Counted from the first letter of the stretch, positions 47,234-57,213 are shown. The stretch is DNA of 64,000 bases from Marinobacter lipolyticus (GCF_018424605.1 NZ_QTKT01000014.1:27473-91472); one strand, 5' to 3'. Translations and numbers: made by a program. The notes: generated by a model from the sequence alone, not told the origin.

Positions 47234-48205
47234 CTAATCCTGTCTGTTGTCGACACGCTCAAGCACCCGCATCACTGCACTGCGGGCGCGCACGTTGTCG
47301 CTGATTTCTTCCGTATTGGCCTTACTGGCCTTACCCACCAGACGGAACCCCGATGCCTCCTGAACGGCGGTAACCGGCACCCCTTTTGGCAACCGTGGCC
47401 CTCGCGCGAGATCCCGCATGAAGCGTTTGACCACGCGATCCTCGAGGGAATGAAAGCTGATCACCACCAGACGTCCACCCGGTGCCAGCCGATCTGCGGC
47501 AGCCTTCAGGCCCACCTCCAGATCCTCAAGCTCCCGATTGATGAAAATCCGGATCGCCTGAAACGTTCGGGTAGCCGGATGCTTGTGCTTTTCCTTCTTG
47601 GGAACCGCTTTACTCACCAGCTCGGCCAGTTCCCGGGTGGTGCTGATCGGCGTCTCCTGACGCTGCTCGACCACCAAACGCGCGATACGGCGGGAGAAAC
47701 GCTCCTCGCCGTACCGGAAGATCACATCGGCAATGTCTTTTTCTTCTGCCTCGGCCAGCCACTGCGCGGCACTCGGCGCCTGCTGGGGATTCATCCGCAT
47801 GTCCAGCGGGCCATCTCTCATGAAACTGAAGCCGCGGGCGGCGTCGTCCAGCTGTGGCGAGGAAACGCCCAGGTCGAGCAACACACCGTTAACTTTATCC
47901 CAGCCCTGATCGGCAATCGCTTCACCCAGATCAGCGAAGGAGCCGTGATAACAGGAAAATCGGCCGTCTTCTGACGCCAGCTCACGGGCGACCCGAACCG
48001 CTTCCGGGTCCTTGTCGATGCCCAGCAGCCGACCCGAAGGCCCCAGCTTGCCCAGCACAAGACGGCTGTGACCACCGCGACCGAAGGTGCCATCCACGTA
48101 GAATCCGTCGGGGTCGTTAACCAGGAAATCGACCGCCGAGTCCAGCAGCACGGAGCGATGGGAGAATGCCTGGCCCGCCGCCCCCTGCTTGCGCTTGGAG
48201 GTCAT
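47234..48205 (-). CDS. rsmH: 16S rRNA (cytosine1402-N4)-methyltransferase
   Basis: RsmH methylates C1402 of 16S rRNA at the P-site. The 323-residue protein has the family start [15 protein letters not shown], the SAM motif [12 protein letters not shown] and [18 protein letters not shown]. It overlaps the mraZ stop by 4 nt. The partner methyltransferase RsmI for the same nucleotide is encoded 1.2 kb away on the same strand. Confidence 0.98.
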   Translation of the reverse strand: MTSKRKQGAAGQAFSHRSVLLDSAVDFLVNDPDGFYVDGTFGRGGHSRLVLGKLGPSGRLLGIDKDPEAVRVARELASEDGRFSCYHGSFADLGEAIADQGWDKVNGVLLDLGVSSPQLDDAARGFSFMRDGPLDMRMNPQQAPSAAQWLAEAEEKDIADVIFRYGEERFSRRIARLVVEQRQETPISTTRELAELVSKAVPKKEKHKHPATRTFQAIRIFINRELEDLEVGLKAAADRLAPGGRLVVISFHSLEDRVVKRFMRDLARGPRLPKGVPVTAVQEASGFRLVGKASKANTEEISDNVRARSAVMRVLERVDNRQD

Positions 48206-48654
48206 AGGGACAATGCCTCCATTTCCGGCGGCATGTCATCATCATCGGTGGACTCATCCAGCCAGGCGAACCAGCGCTCCTCACTCCAGAGCTCGAGCTT
48301 CTTGCCCTGCCCGATCAGCATCAGTTTTTTCTCCAGGTGGGCGTAGGAGCGCAAAGTTGGCGGCACCAGAATCCGCCCGGCACCGTCCAGCTCCATCGGC
48401 GCGGCGTTACCCAGTATCAGGCGCTGAAGGCGCCGGGCCGCCCGATTCATGTTCGGCAAGGCTTCGATTTTCGGGCGCAGGATCTCCCACTCCGGTTCCG
48501 GATACACCAGCAGGCAACGTTCCTCATCGGCGTTTGCTGTCAATACAATGCGGCCGCCACAGGCTTGCGCGAGCTCTTCGCGCACCTTGGCGGGGATCGC
48601 AAGACGACCCTTCGCATCCATATTGATGGCATGACTGCCAAGAAAGTTGCTCAT
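48202..48654 (-). CDS. mraZ: Transcriptional regulator MraZ
   Basis: MraZ is a DNA-binding AbrB/SpoVT-fold repressor of the dcw cluster. The 150-residue protein contains two copies of the swapped-hairpin repeat ([19 protein letters not shown] and [18 protein letters not shown]). ATG at 48654 gives the family start [11 protein letters not shown]; the GTG at 48660 is possible. It is the first gene of the cluster, about 60 nt downstream of the promoter, and its own predicted operator lies in that leader. Confidence 0.97.
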   Translation of the reverse strand: MSNFLGSHAINMDAKGRLAIPAKVREELAQACGGRIVLTANADEERCLLVYPEPEWEILRPKIEALPNMNRAARRLQRLILGNAAPMELDGAGRILVPPTLRSYAHLEKKLMLIGQGKKLELWSEERWFAWLDESTDDDDMPPEMEALSL

Positions 48655-48679
48655 TTGCACCGACTCTGGGGTTCAGAAA

Positions 48680-48713
48680 CCAAAAAAAACCACTAAAAAC
48701 CACTTTTTCCCAC
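48680..48713 (-). promoter_or_regulatory. Predicted MraZ operator (10-bp-phased GTGG repeats)
   Basis: On the minus strand GTGG occurs at complements of 48710-48713, 48700-48703 and 48690-48693, exactly 10 bp apart with A/T-rich spacers, and a degenerate fourth copy (TTGG) at 48680-48683. MraZ is known to bind tandem TGGG-type repeats at this spacing upstream of mraZ. The array directly follows the promoter, so binding would block initiation or early elongation. Confidence 0.75.
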
Positions 48714-48721
48714 TTCTGCAC

Positions 48722-48750
48722 ACTATAGAAACACGCAATACACAATGCAA
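48722..48750 (-). promoter_or_regulatory. dcw cluster promoter (Pmra)
   Basis: On the minus strand TTGCAT (complement of 48745-48750) is followed after exactly 17 bp by TATAGT (complement of 48722-48727). Transcription should start near 48715, at the edge of the GTGG repeat array. Confidence 0.7.
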
Positions 48751-48962
48751 GCGCCGTTAACAGCGTCGCACCTGTAAAACTTCCTTCTATGACAAGAGGT
48801 TAGCGGCGAGGACTCGAGCAGAGGGCCAGATTACCAAAAAGAAACAGATAGAAATCAGGGACCTGCAGAAAGGTCTGAAGATGACAAGTGAGGTGTAAGA
48901 TTTTTTGGCTATAAAAGAGGCTGCCTGAGAATGACAAGCATCACAAAGGCAGGTTTCTAAAG
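48751..48962. other. Intergenic region between the mraZ promoter and the 3' end of rnpB
   Basis: No gene is visible. A possible rnpB 3' hairpin on the minus strand, CTGCCT with AGGCAG around a 20-nt loop (complement of 48926-48957), is followed by CCTCTTTTAT and may end the RNase P transcript. The rest (48751-48915) shows nothing I can interpret. Confidence 0.4.
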
Positions 48963-49314
<352 letters not shown>

Positions 49315-49371
49315 CACGACAATACCCTCGCAGTCGGAGCGGTGCAAGCAAAACCGTGCCGCTGCCGCCCG

Positions 49372-50238
49372 TCACTCTGCCTTCAATGTCAGCGCGCGCT
49401 GATACAGCTCGTTCTTCGGACGACCGGTCAGTTCCGCGACAATTTTGGCCACCTTCTTTACCGGCAACTCGGCCATCAACAGACTCAGCAGCTTATCGGT
49501 ATTCACTTCACCCGACTCGCCGGCATCCGCTTTCAGCGGCGCACCGCCGACCATAACCACGAATTCTCCCCGGGCACCGTTGGGGTCACGCTCGATCGCC
49601 TCGCAGACCTCGCCCGCCTCGCCCGCATAGAACGTCTCGAAGGTTTTGGTGAGCTCCCGCCCGAGCACCAGCTCTCTGGTGGCCCCCATGACGTCGCGGA
49701 TTTCTGCCACCGTTTCGAGGATCCGGTGGGGCGATTCGTAAAACACCAGGGTTGCACTGGTATCCGCGAGCGACTCCAGCTCGGTGCGGCGGGCACCCCG
49801 CTTGGCCGGCAGGAATCCCGCAAACAGAAAGCGATCCGTGGGCAAGCCTGCCGCACTGAGCGCGGCAACCAGCGCGCACGGCCCCGGCACCGGCGTTACC
49901 CGCACCCCACGCTCACGGGCCTGGCGCACGAGCACAAAGCCCGGATCGGAAATCAGGGGGGTGCCAGCGTCCGATATCAGCGCCACGTCGTCACCCCCTT
50001 CCAGGCGATCCAGCACCTGAGCAGCACGATCCCGCTCGTTGTGATCGTGCAGGGCAATCATCGGCTTGCGGATGCCCAGATGCTGCAGCAAACGACCACT
50101 GTGACGCGTGTCCTCGGCCGCAATGACTGCCACCCGCGACAGCACCGCAGAGGCACGCGGCGACAGATCCTCCAGGTTGCCAATCGGTGTCGCCACGATA
50201 TACAGGGTGCCGGAACCGTTACCGTGAGCTGATTTCAC
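49372..50238 (-). CDS. rsmI: 16S rRNA (cytidine1402-2'-O)-methyltransferase
   Basis: RsmI methylates the ribose of C1402, complementing RsmH. The 288-residue tetrapyrrole-methylase-fold protein has GTLYIVATPIGNLEDL, VAAEDTRHSGRLL-type and SDAGTPLISDPG motifs. It lies 58 nt upstream of rnpB on the same strand and is divergent from the lppC/lpoA gene, as yraL and yraM are in E. coli. Confidence 0.96.
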   Translation of the reverse strand: MKSAHGNGSGTLYIVATPIGNLEDLSPRASAVLSRVAVIAAEDTRHSGRLLQHLGIRKPMIALHDHNERDRAAQVLDRLEGGDDVALISDAGTPLISDPGFVLVRQARERGVRVTPVPGPCALVAALSAAGLPTDRFLFAGFLPAKRGARRTELESLADTSATLVFYESPHRILETVAEIRDVMGATRELVLGRELTKTFETFYAGEAGEVCEAIERDPNGARGEFVVMVGGAPLKADAGESGEVNTDKLLSLLMAELPVKKVAKIVAELTGRPKNELYQRALTLKAE

Positions 50239-50418
50239 AACATTGCCTCACTTTACCAGGGGACCATGACACCTGCGTCATGTGAAATGGCCCGGGAGCT
50301 GTTAAACTTGCCAGCCTGAGAATGATACAGGGGAGCCCGGCGTCGCCGGAGCTTCCGGCATGATGCCGCCGTTTATCCGGCGCCACAAGCGTATTTACCC
50401 GGAGTTCGTGAGCCTGCC

Positions 50419-52260
50419 ATGACCAAACACCGCCTGAATCCGAAGACCATCCTCACTCTGTTTGTGCTGGCATTGCTGGCGACGGGGTGCGCCAGCGTCA
50501 ATCTGGAGTCCCATGTTGCCGAGACCGCCGAGCAGGCCCTGCAGACTGCGAGCACGCAGAGTGACCGACAGCAGGCCCAGAGCTACCTGCTGCGCTCGGC
50601 GGACGAATTCCAGACGCGCGACGACCACACTTCCGCCCGGGAAATCCTGACGAGCGATCAGCTATCGACGCCGGCGGCCGAGCTGGAAGACCAGTATCTG
50701 CTGCTGTCGATGGCTAGCGCCACCGCACTGGAGGATCGTGACTGGGCCCGCGAGTTGGCAGCGGAACTCAGCACTGACCAGTTCCTCAATTATGAGCGCG
50801 GCCTGATGGCGCGTGCCGCCAACCTCCAGGCGGACACCCTGGAACTGGCCGGCGACCACCTTGGCGCGGCGGCCACCTTGATCACCCTTGCCCAATCGGA
50901 CTCTCGCCAGAACCTCCAGGCCATCCACGATCGCATCTGGCAGGCCTTGAAGGCGACCTCAGACACCCAGTTAAATGAAGAAGCCGGCACCGTGCTCGGC
51001 TATGAAGCCCAGGGCTGGATCGAACTGGCCGGCATTCTGCGCGAACCGGGCATGAGCCTCGACGAGCAGGGCCGCCGGGTCCGCCAGTGGCAAAACAACT
51101 GGCCGGGGCACCCGGCCTCCAGCGCCCTGCCATCAGAACTCGGACTGATTGCCAGTCTCGCGGAGAGCCGCCCGGAGCAGATCACACTCGCACTGCCGCT
51201 GGAAGGCCCTCTGGCCAGCGCCGGAAAAGCCATCCGCGACGGCTTCTTTGCCGCCTACTACAGCGACCAGTCTGCGGACCGCGGCAAAACCAGCATCCGT
51301 GTCGTCAATACCGCCGGCTCCGACTTCCGCACGCTGTATGACGAAATGTCCGGCAATGGTCAGGACCTGATCGTCGGCCCGCTGGAAAAAGACGCTGTGG
51401 CATCGTTGACCAGCCTGACCAGCCTGCCTGTGCCTGTGCTTGGCCTGAATTATCTGCCAGGTGATGCCAATGTGCCCGCCGGCCTCTACCAGTTTGGCCT
51501 GTCGGCGGAAGACGAAGCCCGGCAGATAGCCGACCGGCTGGCCAGCGAAAATAACCATCAGGCACTGGTGCTGATTCCTCAGGGCGAGTGGGGTGACAGA
51601 CTGGAAAACGCTCTGCTCGAACGCATGGCCGAGAACGGCAGCGTTGCACTCGACACTGAGCGCTATTTCAAGAAAGACAACCTGCGTGCGGTCACCGCGG
51701 ATCTGCTGGGCATCACCACATCTCGCGAGCGGGCCATTGACGTTGAGCGCACCGCGGGCATTGACGTGGAGTTCGAACCTCGGCGCCGCCAGGATGCCGA
51801 TGCGGTGGTCATGGTTGCCGAGCCGACGGTTGCTCGCCAGTTCAAGCCATTGTTTGCCTTCTATTTTGGCGGCGATCTGCCGGTCTACTCGCCGTCCATG
51901 GTGTACGAAGGCAACAAAGACCCTTCCCGGGATCGTGACCTCAACGAGGTCATATTCACCGATATCCCCTGGGTGCTGGACGCCAACAATGAGTTCCGCA
52001 TCACCGCAACAGAAGCGCTTCCCGATATGCGGGGCCAGCTCGGCCGCCTGTTCGCCATGGGTGCAGACGCGTGGAACCTGAGCAAACGACTGCCGTTGCT
52101 GCGCCAGGTGGAGGGGGCCGCGATTGACGGACAGACCGGCACGCTGACCATGACACCGGACGGCAGCATCCACCGTGAGCAGCTGTGGGCACGCTTTAAC
52201 AGCGGAACCCCGGAACTGCTGCCGGCCAGCTCCGAAGACGAGCGTTCCGGCGACGAATAA
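50419..52260 (+). CDS. LppC/LpoA-family outer-membrane lipoprotein
   Basis: The 613-residue protein has a lipoprotein signal peptide with lipobox LLATGC (Cys24), a TPR-like helical N-domain (about 30-240) and a periplasmic-binding-protein-like C-domain (from about ITLALPLEGPLASAGKAIRD). LpoA stimulates PBP1A in E. coli; whether this homologue does so is inference, because Pseudomonas uses a different activator. It stands divergent from rsmI and 31 nt upstream of yraN. Confidence 0.9.
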   Translation: MTKHRLNPKTILTLFVLALLATGCASVNLESHVAETAEQALQTASTQSDRQQAQSYLLRSADEFQTRDDHTSAREILTSDQLSTPAAELEDQYLLLSMASATALEDRDWARELAAELSTDQFLNYERGLMARAANLQADTLELAGDHLGAAATLITLAQSDSRQNLQAIHDRIWQALKATSDTQLNEEAGTVLGYEAQGWIELAGILREPGMSLDEQGRRVRQWQNNWPGHPASSALPSELGLIASLAESRPEQITLALPLEGPLASAGKAIRDGFFAAYYSDQSADRGKTSIRVVNTAGSDFRTLYDEMSGNGQDLIVGPLEKDAVASLTSLTSLPVPVLGLNYLPGDANVPAGLYQFGLSAEDEARQIADRLASENNHQALVLIPQGEWGDRLENALLERMAENGSVALDTERYFKKDNLRAVTADLLGITTSRERAIDVERTAGIDVEFEPRRRQDADAVVMVAEPTVARQFKPLFAFYFGGDLPVYSPSMVYEGNKDPSRDRDLNEVIFTDIPWVLDANNEFRITATEALPDMRGQLGRLFAMGADAWNLSKRLPLLRQVEGAAIDGQTGTLTMTPDGSIHREQLWARFNSGTPELLPASSEDERSGDE

Positions 52261-52291
52261 ACGCCCACGGATAGTTCAGGATGTGGTGGCC

Positions 52292-52663
52292 ATGGAAGGC
52301 AAGCCCGGCAGCAAAGCCATCGGAACCCAGACAGAAGCCGTCGCGGCACGCTACCTGCAAAGCCGTGGCGTCTCTATTCTTGAGCGCAACGTCTATAACC
52401 GGGGCGGAGAGATTGACCTGATCGGCCAGGATGGGGACACCCTGGTATTCTTCGAGGTTCGCTTTCGGGGTCTCAACAGCCTGGTCGGCGCGGCGGAATC
52501 GATCACACCCTCCAAACAGCGGAAACTGATCAGGGCCGCCTCGTTCTACCTGCACCGAAACGGCCTCAGCAGCGCGCCCTGCCGCATTGACGTGGTTGCG
52601 ATCGCTCCGGGCGAAGTCAGCAAATACCGGATACAATGGATCAAAAATGCTATTCAGGCGTAG
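52292..52663 (+). CDS. yraN: YraN/UPF0102 family protein
   Basis: This 123-residue protein has the PD-(D/E)xK nuclease-like core GGEIDLIGQDGDTLVFFEVR and ITPSKQRKLIRAA. The family is predicted to be a nuclease of the Holliday-junction-resolvase fold, without firm activity data. ATG at 52292 gives the usual family start; upstream frame extension inside the lppC gene is rejected. The diaA start lies 2 nt after its stop codon. Confidence 0.9.
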   Translation: MEGKPGSKAIGTQTEAVAARYLQSRGVSILERNVYNRGGEIDLIGQDGDTLVFFEVRFRGLNSLVGAAESITPSKQRKLIRAASFYLHRNGLSSAPCRIDVVAIAPGEVSKYRIQWIKNAIQA

Positions 52664-52665
52664 AC

Positions 52666-53256
52666 ATGACTGACACTGAACAACAGATCAATCAATGGTT
52701 TGCTGCTCACATGGAGCAGACCGCCCAGGCAGCGAGCACAACCGCCCCGGCCATCGAGCGGGCCGCCGATGCCTTTGTGAACACCCTGCTCAACGACGGC
52801 AAGATCATTACCTGTGCCAACGGCAGCGCCAACATCCTGGCCCAGTATTTCTGCACTGCGCTGCTGAACCGCTTCGATCACGACCGGCCAGCCCTTCCGG
52901 CCATCAATCTGGGCGCCGACGCTACCACCTACTCCGCGATCTGTCGCGACAACCGCTTCAACGACACCTTTTCCAGGCCGGTGCGGGCCATCGGCAAGGC
53001 CGGAGACCTGTTGTTCGTGATCGTTGATGACGGCCACAAGGCCAATCTGATCCAGGCCATTCAGGCCGCGCACGACCGTGAAATGAACGTTGTGGTCCTG
53101 AGCGCCAAGGACAAGTCCGATATCACTTCCCTGCTGCAACCGGAAGATTACGAGATTGCCCTCGACAACCTTCCCGCCACGGCCGCGACACCCTTGCTTC
53201 TGGTGATCATCAACGCGCTGTGCGGGCTGATCGATAGCAAACTTTTCGGCGGGTAA
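52666..53256 (+). CDS. diaA: SIS-domain protein DiaA-like
   Basis: This 196-residue SIS (sugar isomerase) fold protein resembles both GmhA and the DnaA-binding DiaA. The order rsmI-lppC-yraN-diaA favours DiaA, which promotes DnaA assembly at oriC. Motifs include CANGSANILAQYFCTALLNRF and the SIS loop around LLFVIVDDGHKANLIQ. ATG at 52666 (MTDTEQQ) is chosen over an in-frame start inside yraN. It ends at a strong terminator. Confidence 0.88.
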   Translation: MTDTEQQINQWFAAHMEQTAQAASTTAPAIERAADAFVNTLLNDGKIITCANGSANILAQYFCTALLNRFDHDRPALPAINLGADATTYSAICRDNRFNDTFSRPVRAIGKAGDLLFVIVDDGHKANLIQAIQAAHDREMNVVVLSAKDKSDITSLLQPEDYEIALDNLPATAATPLLLVIINALCGLIDSKLFGG

Positions 53257-53257
53257 T

Positions 53258-53286
53258 AAAAAAGCCAGCATTATGCTGGCTTTTTT
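53258..53286. terminator. Bidirectional terminator between diaA and sspB
   Basis: AAAAAGCCAGCA and TGCTGGCTTTTT form a perfect stem around a 3-4 nt loop with T runs on both strands, serving the two convergent genes. Confidence 0.92.
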
Positions 53287-53306
53287 ATTGCTGCTTCAGG
53301 CTCAAC

Positions 53307-53738
53307 TCATTTAACGACCTTCAGGGTCGGTCGGCCAGTCGGGCGTTCGCTGCCGCCCTGAGAACCGGAGGAACCGCCGGTGCCATCGTCGTCCGGATCC
53401 GGAGAGCCGGGCTCGCTGCCAAACACCATCCCCTCGCCGTTTTCCTTGGCGTAAACCGCCATCACCGCCTGCAGCGGAATAAAGACCTGCATCGGCACGC
53501 CGCCAAAACGGGCGCTGAATTCCAGAGCCCCGTTGCCAATCACCAAACCACGGACCGCACCGGGAGAGATGTTCAGGACGATCTGGCCGTTGGCGACGTG
53601 CTCGGTCGGCACCTGAACACCCTGAACGCCGGCATCAACCACGATGTATGGCGTGCAGTCGTTATCCAGAATCCATTCATTGAACGCCCTGACCAGATAG
53701 GGACGGCTTGATGTCATGGTTACTTTGCTATCAGGCAC
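53307..53738 (-). CDS. sspB: ClpXP protease specificity-enhancing factor
   Basis: SspB delivers ssrA-tagged proteins to ClpXP. The 143-residue protein has SRPYLVRAFNEWILDN, DGQIVLN-like ANGQIVLNISPGAV and ENGEGMVFG, then a flexible Gly/Ser/Asp tail ending in a ClpX-binding motif RPTLKVVK. GTG at 53738 is supported by GGAG 7 nt upstream, whereas the ATG at 53717, which fits the usual family N-terminus, has no ribosome-binding site. It is co-transcribed with sspA. Confidence 0.93.
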   Translation of the reverse strand: MPDSKVTMTSSRPYLVRAFNEWILDNDCTPYIVVDAGVQGVQVPTEHVANGQIVLNISPGAVRGLVIGNGALEFSARFGGVPMQVFIPLQAVMAVYAKENGEGMVFGSEPGSPDPDDDGTGGSSGSQGGSERPTGRPTLKVVK

Positions 53739-53779
53739 TGCCTCTCTCCTGACCCGTTCTCAGGCCCTGCTTGACTGAC

Positions 53780-54409
53780 TCAGCTACGAATGTCTTCTTC
53801 AAGGTCAGAGAGGCTCGCCTTGAAACCCTCCCGACTGAAGATACTCTCCATGTACTTCTGCAGCGGCTTGGCCTGCTTGTCGTCCAGGTCAATGCCCAGC
53901 GCCGGCAAACGCCAGAGGATCGGCGCGATGCAGCAGTCGACGATGGTGAATTCCTCGGACAGGAAGAACGGCATTTCGCCGAACAGAGGCGCCGTGGCCA
54001 GCAGGCTTTCCCGCAGCTCCTTGCGTGCCGCCTCAGAAGCCTTTGCGTTCGGCTGGGCAAGAATCTGGTCTACCAGACCACACCAGTCCTTCTGAATCCG
54101 ATGGATCATCAGACGGCTGTTCGCCCGGGCAACCGGATAGACCGGCAGCAATGGCGGATGGGGAAACCGCTCATCAAGGTATTCCATCATGATGTTGGGC
54201 TCGTAGAGCACAAGATCACGGTCCACCAGGGTGGGCAGGGCATTGTACGGGTTCAGGTCGGCCAACTCGGCCGGCGGGTTATCCGGATCAACATCGACGA
54301 TATCAACCGTTACACCCTTTTCCGCGAGAACAATACGCACACGATGGCTGTAATGACTGGCCGGGTCAGAGAAAAACGTCATTGATGACCGCTTGGTCAC
54401 AACGCCCAT
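53780..54409 (-). CDS. sspA: Stringent starvation protein A
   Basis: SspA is a glutathione-S-transferase-fold RNA-polymerase-associated regulator of stress genes. The 209-residue protein has [16 protein letters not shown] at the thioredoxin-like start, [20 protein letters not shown] and the C-terminal helical domain. sspB follows 41 nt later. It lies just downstream of the petABC terminator on the same strand. Confidence 0.95.
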   Translation of the reverse strand: MGVVTKRSSMTFFSDPASHYSHRVRIVLAEKGVTVDIVDVDPDNPPAELADLNPYNALPTLVDRDLVLYEPNIMMEYLDERFPHPPLLPVYPVARANSRLMIHRIQKDWCGLVDQILAQPNAKASEAARKELRESLLATAPLFGEMPFFLSEEFTIVDCCIAPILWRLPALGIDLDDKQAKPLQKYMESIFSREGFKASLSDLEEDIRS

Positions 54410-54454
54410 AGAACTACCTCACGAGTAAACAAATCAGAATGATCCTGAAAACGC

Positions 54455-54486
54455 AAAAATCCAGCGGGCCGGTGATTGCCCGCTGG
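54455..54486 (-). terminator. Intrinsic terminator of the petABC operon
   Basis: On the minus strand CCAGCGGGC pairs with GCCCGCTGG around an 8-nt loop and is followed by ATTTTTGC, about 30 nt after the petC stop codon. Confidence 0.88.
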
Positions 54487-54516
54487 AACTCAGGACCGGA
54501 GATTATACCTGAAATC

Positions 54517-55272
54517 TCAGTGCACGTCCTTCCAGTACTCACGATTGAGCAGGTAGGCGAAGATGAAGAAGATGGCGACAAAGATCAGAACGAAGATCCC
54601 CATCCGCTCACGCTCCACTTTCACCGGATCGCCCATGTAAGAAAGGAAGTTGGTCAGGTCGTACATGGCGCGGTCAAACTCCGCCGCCGACATGCTACCT
54701 TCGGTCGCATACTCGGGACAGGCATCGGCATTATTGATGTTGCCACTGAGGGGATCCACGCTGGCACCATGGCCGATCTTCGGCTCAACAGCACACAGGC
54801 CCTGCAGGTCGACCAGAACGTGAGGCATGCCTACGTTCTCAAAGACGACGTTATTCACACCCAGCGGGCGCGAATCGTCTTTATAGAAACCACGCAGGTA
54901 GGAGTAGATCCAGCTTTCGCCACGCAGACGCGACTCAAGGGTCAGATCGGGTGGCGGCGCACCGAACCAGCCCGCGGACTGGTCCTTGCTCATCGAAACC
55001 TTCATCAGCTCACCGATCTTGGCGCCGGTGAAAATCAGGTTCTCTTCATAGAGAGCGGCCGGGATCTCGAGATCGTCGGATACCCGCTTGTAGCGGGCAT
55101 ACTCCATGGAGTGGCAACCCATGCAATAGTTGGTGAACAGCGCCGCACCACGCTGCAGGGATGCCTTGTTGGTGTGATCCGGCTCCATGGTATCCAGGGG
55201 AACCGCAGCACCTGCTGCCAGCCCGAGCGCCGGCAGGATCGCGATGAAAAGACCAAAAATCAGCTTTCTCAT
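54517..55272 (-). CDS. petC: Cytochrome c1 of the bc1 complex
   Basis: This subunit carries the c-type haem that receives electrons from the Rieske protein. The 251-residue precursor has a cleavable Sec signal (GLAAGAAVP), the haem motif CMGCHSMEY, the PPDL segment (GAPPPDLTLESRLRG) and a C-terminal membrane anchor (MGIFVLIFVAIFFIFAYLL). Its start abuts the petB stop (1-nt overlap). Confidence 0.97.
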   Translation of the reverse strand: MRKLIFGLFIAILPALGLAAGAAVPLDTMEPDHTNKASLQRGAALFTNYCMGCHSMEYARYKRVSDDLEIPAALYEENLIFTGAKIGELMKVSMSKDQSAGWFGAPPPDLTLESRLRGESWIYSYLRGFYKDDSRPLGVNNVVFENVGMPHVLVDLQGLCAVEPKIGHGASVDPLSGNINNADACPEYATEGSMSAAEFDRAMYDLTNFLSYMGDPVKVERERMGIFVLIFVAIFFIFAYLLNREYWKDVH

Positions 55273-56504
55273 TATCCTGTCACCCTCTCTGGAACTGGCT
55301 TGGTTTTCTCCATGCGAGTGTAGAACGGCATGAGAATGAAGTAGAGGAAGTACAGTGTGGTCAGAATCTGAGCCACCATGGTACGCCCCTCGGTCGCCGG
55401 GACGATGCCCAGATAACCCAGAATCACGAAGCTCACCACGAAAATCGCCAGCGCGACTTTACTGATCCAGCCTTTGTAGCGCATGGAGCGCACCGGGCTC
55501 TTGTCCAGCCAGGGCAGCACAAAGAGGATGGCAATGGCGGCGCCCATGACCACAACACCCCAGAACTTGGCGTCCAGTCCGAACAGGTCGACTGTCACCG
55601 CACGCAACATCGCGTAGAACGGTGTGAAGTACCAGACCGGCGCAATATGATCCGGCGTTTTCAACGCATTGGCCGGCTCGAAGTTAGGCTTCTCGAGGAA
55701 CAGCCCGCCCATTTCCGGGAAGAAGAAGACCACGATGAAGAAGATAAAGAAGAACACACCCACGCCGAGCAGATCGTGCACGGTGTAGTAAGGGTGGAAC
55801 GGGATACCGTCTTTCGGGATGCCGTTTTCGTCCTTGTTTTTCTTGATATCGATACCGTCGGGGTTGTTCGATCCCACTTCGTGCAGCGCCAGGATATGCA
55901 GCACCACCAGACCCAGAAGGACGATAGGCAGGGCGACAACGTGCAGGGCGAAGAAGCGATTCAGTGTGATGCCGGAGATCAGGTAGTCACCCCGAATCCA
56001 CAGGGACAGATCGTCGCCGATCACCGGAATGGCGCCAAACAGGTTTACGATAACCTGGGCACCCCAGTAGGACATCTGACCCCAGGGCAGCAGGTAACCC
56101 ATGAAGGCTTCCGCCATCAGCACCAAATAGATCAGCATGCCGAAGATCCAGATCAGCTCGCGGGGCTTCTGATAGGAGCCATACATCAGACCACGGAACA
56201 TGTGCAGGTAAACCACCACGAAGAACGCAGATGCACCGGTGGAATGCAGATAACGAAGCAGCCATCCCCACTCCACATCGCGCATGATGTACTCAACGGA
56301 AGCAAAGGCACCCTCGGCTGACGGATTGTAGCTCATGGTGAGCCAGATACCGGTAATCAGCTGATTGACCAGTACCAGCATGGCCAGAGAGCCAAAGAAG
56401 TACCACATGTTGAAGTTTTTTGGCGCGTAATACTTGCCAACGTGTTTGTTCCAGGCGTCAACAACGGGAAGACGCTCATCAATCCAGGATACTAACTTTT
56501 GCAT
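55272..56504 (-). CDS. petB: Cytochrome b of the bc1 complex
   Basis: Cytochrome b carries the two b haems and the quinone sites. The 410-residue protein has the four haem ligands in two H-x13-H pairs (LHSTGASAFFVVVYLH and LHVVALPIVLLGLVVLH), and a PPEF-like quinol-site region is not obvious but the overall eight-helix pattern is clear. It overlaps petA and petC by a single base at each end. Confidence 0.97.
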   Translation of the reverse strand: MQKLVSWIDERLPVVDAWNKHVGKYYAPKNFNMWYFFGSLAMLVLVNQLITGIWLTMSYNPSAEGAFASVEYIMRDVEWGWLLRYLHSTGASAFFVVVYLHMFRGLMYGSYQKPRELIWIFGMLIYLVLMAEAFMGYLLPWGQMSYWGAQVIVNLFGAIPVIGDDLSLWIRGDYLISGITLNRFFALHVVALPIVLLGLVVLHILALHEVGSNNPDGIDIKKNKDENGIPKDGIPFHPYYTVHDLLGVGVFFFIFFIVVFFFPEMGGLFLEKPNFEPANALKTPDHIAPVWYFTPFYAMLRAVTVDLFGLDAKFWGVVVMGAAIAILFVLPWLDKSPVRSMRYKGWISKVALAIFVVSFVILGYLGIVPATEGRTMVAQILTTLYFLYFILMPFYTRMEKTKPVPERVTG

Positions 56505-57100
56505 TACGCAGCCCCCTCCGGATCAAGACCGATGGTCAGAGTATTCTCGTCATCGAAACGATACGGAGGAATCTCCAGATTCTGCGGCGCCGGCTGGTTG
56601 GCGTAAACACGACCCGACAGATCGTAACGTGAGCCGTGGCACGCACAGTAAAAACCGCCAAGCCAGCTTTCGCCCAGATCAGCGGGAGACACTTCCGGAC
56701 GGAACTGAGGCGAGCATCCCAGGTGAGTACAGATGCCCACCAGCACCACGTACTCTTCCTTGACCGCACGGTAGATGCCTTCAACATACGCGGGCTGATT
56801 TGCCTCTTCCGACTGGGGGTCTTTTACCCGGTCGTTCAGCTCTTTGATGTTTTCAAGCATTTCCGGGGTACGGCGGATAACCCAAACCGGCTTACCTCGC
56901 CACTCAACGGTCATCTGCTGACCCGGCTCCAGTTTGCTGACATTAGCGGTGACCGGCGCACCAGCTGCTTCCGCTTTGGCACTGGGATTCCAGGACGCCA
57001 CGAAAGGAACTGCCGCACCGACGACGCCGACTCCACCTACCACCGACGTAGCACCGATCAGAAACCGGCGCCGGCCTTGGCTCACGTCGCCATTACTCAT
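56504..57100 (-). CDS. petA: Ubiquinol-cytochrome c reductase iron-sulfur subunit (Rieske)
   Basis: The Rieske protein moves electrons from ubiquinol to cytochrome c1. The 198-residue protein has a twin-arginine signal anchor (SQGRRRFLIGATSVVGG) and the 2Fe-2S ligands in CTHLGCSP and CACHGSRYD. It is the first gene of petABC. Confidence 0.97.
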   Translation of the reverse strand: MSNGDVSQGRRRFLIGATSVVGGVGVVGAAVPFVASWNPSAKAEAAGAPVTANVSKLEPGQQMTVEWRGKPVWVIRRTPEMLENIKELNDRVKDPQSEEANQPAYVEGIYRAVKEEYVVLVGICTHLGCSPQFRPEVSPADLGESWLGGFYCACHGSRYDLSGRVYANQPAPQNLEIPPYRFDDENTLTIGLDPEGAA

Positions 57101-57181
57101 TATGGTTTTCTCCCATCAGGCGAGGCGCAGAGCACCGCGATCCGGCGCTGCCACACTTCAAAAAGGACTTCACAACCCAAA

Positions 57182-57213
57182 ATTATAAGCGCCCAAATGG
57201 TAATGAAATTACC
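57182..57213 (-). promoter_or_regulatory. Putative petABC promoter with overlapping palindrome
   Basis: On the minus strand a perfect TATAAT (complement of 57182-57187) lies about 80 nt before petA. A 15-bp palindrome GGTAAT-GAA-ATTACC at 57199-57213 covers the place of the -35 box, which itself is poor. A regulator bound there could repress or replace -35 recognition. Confidence 0.45.
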
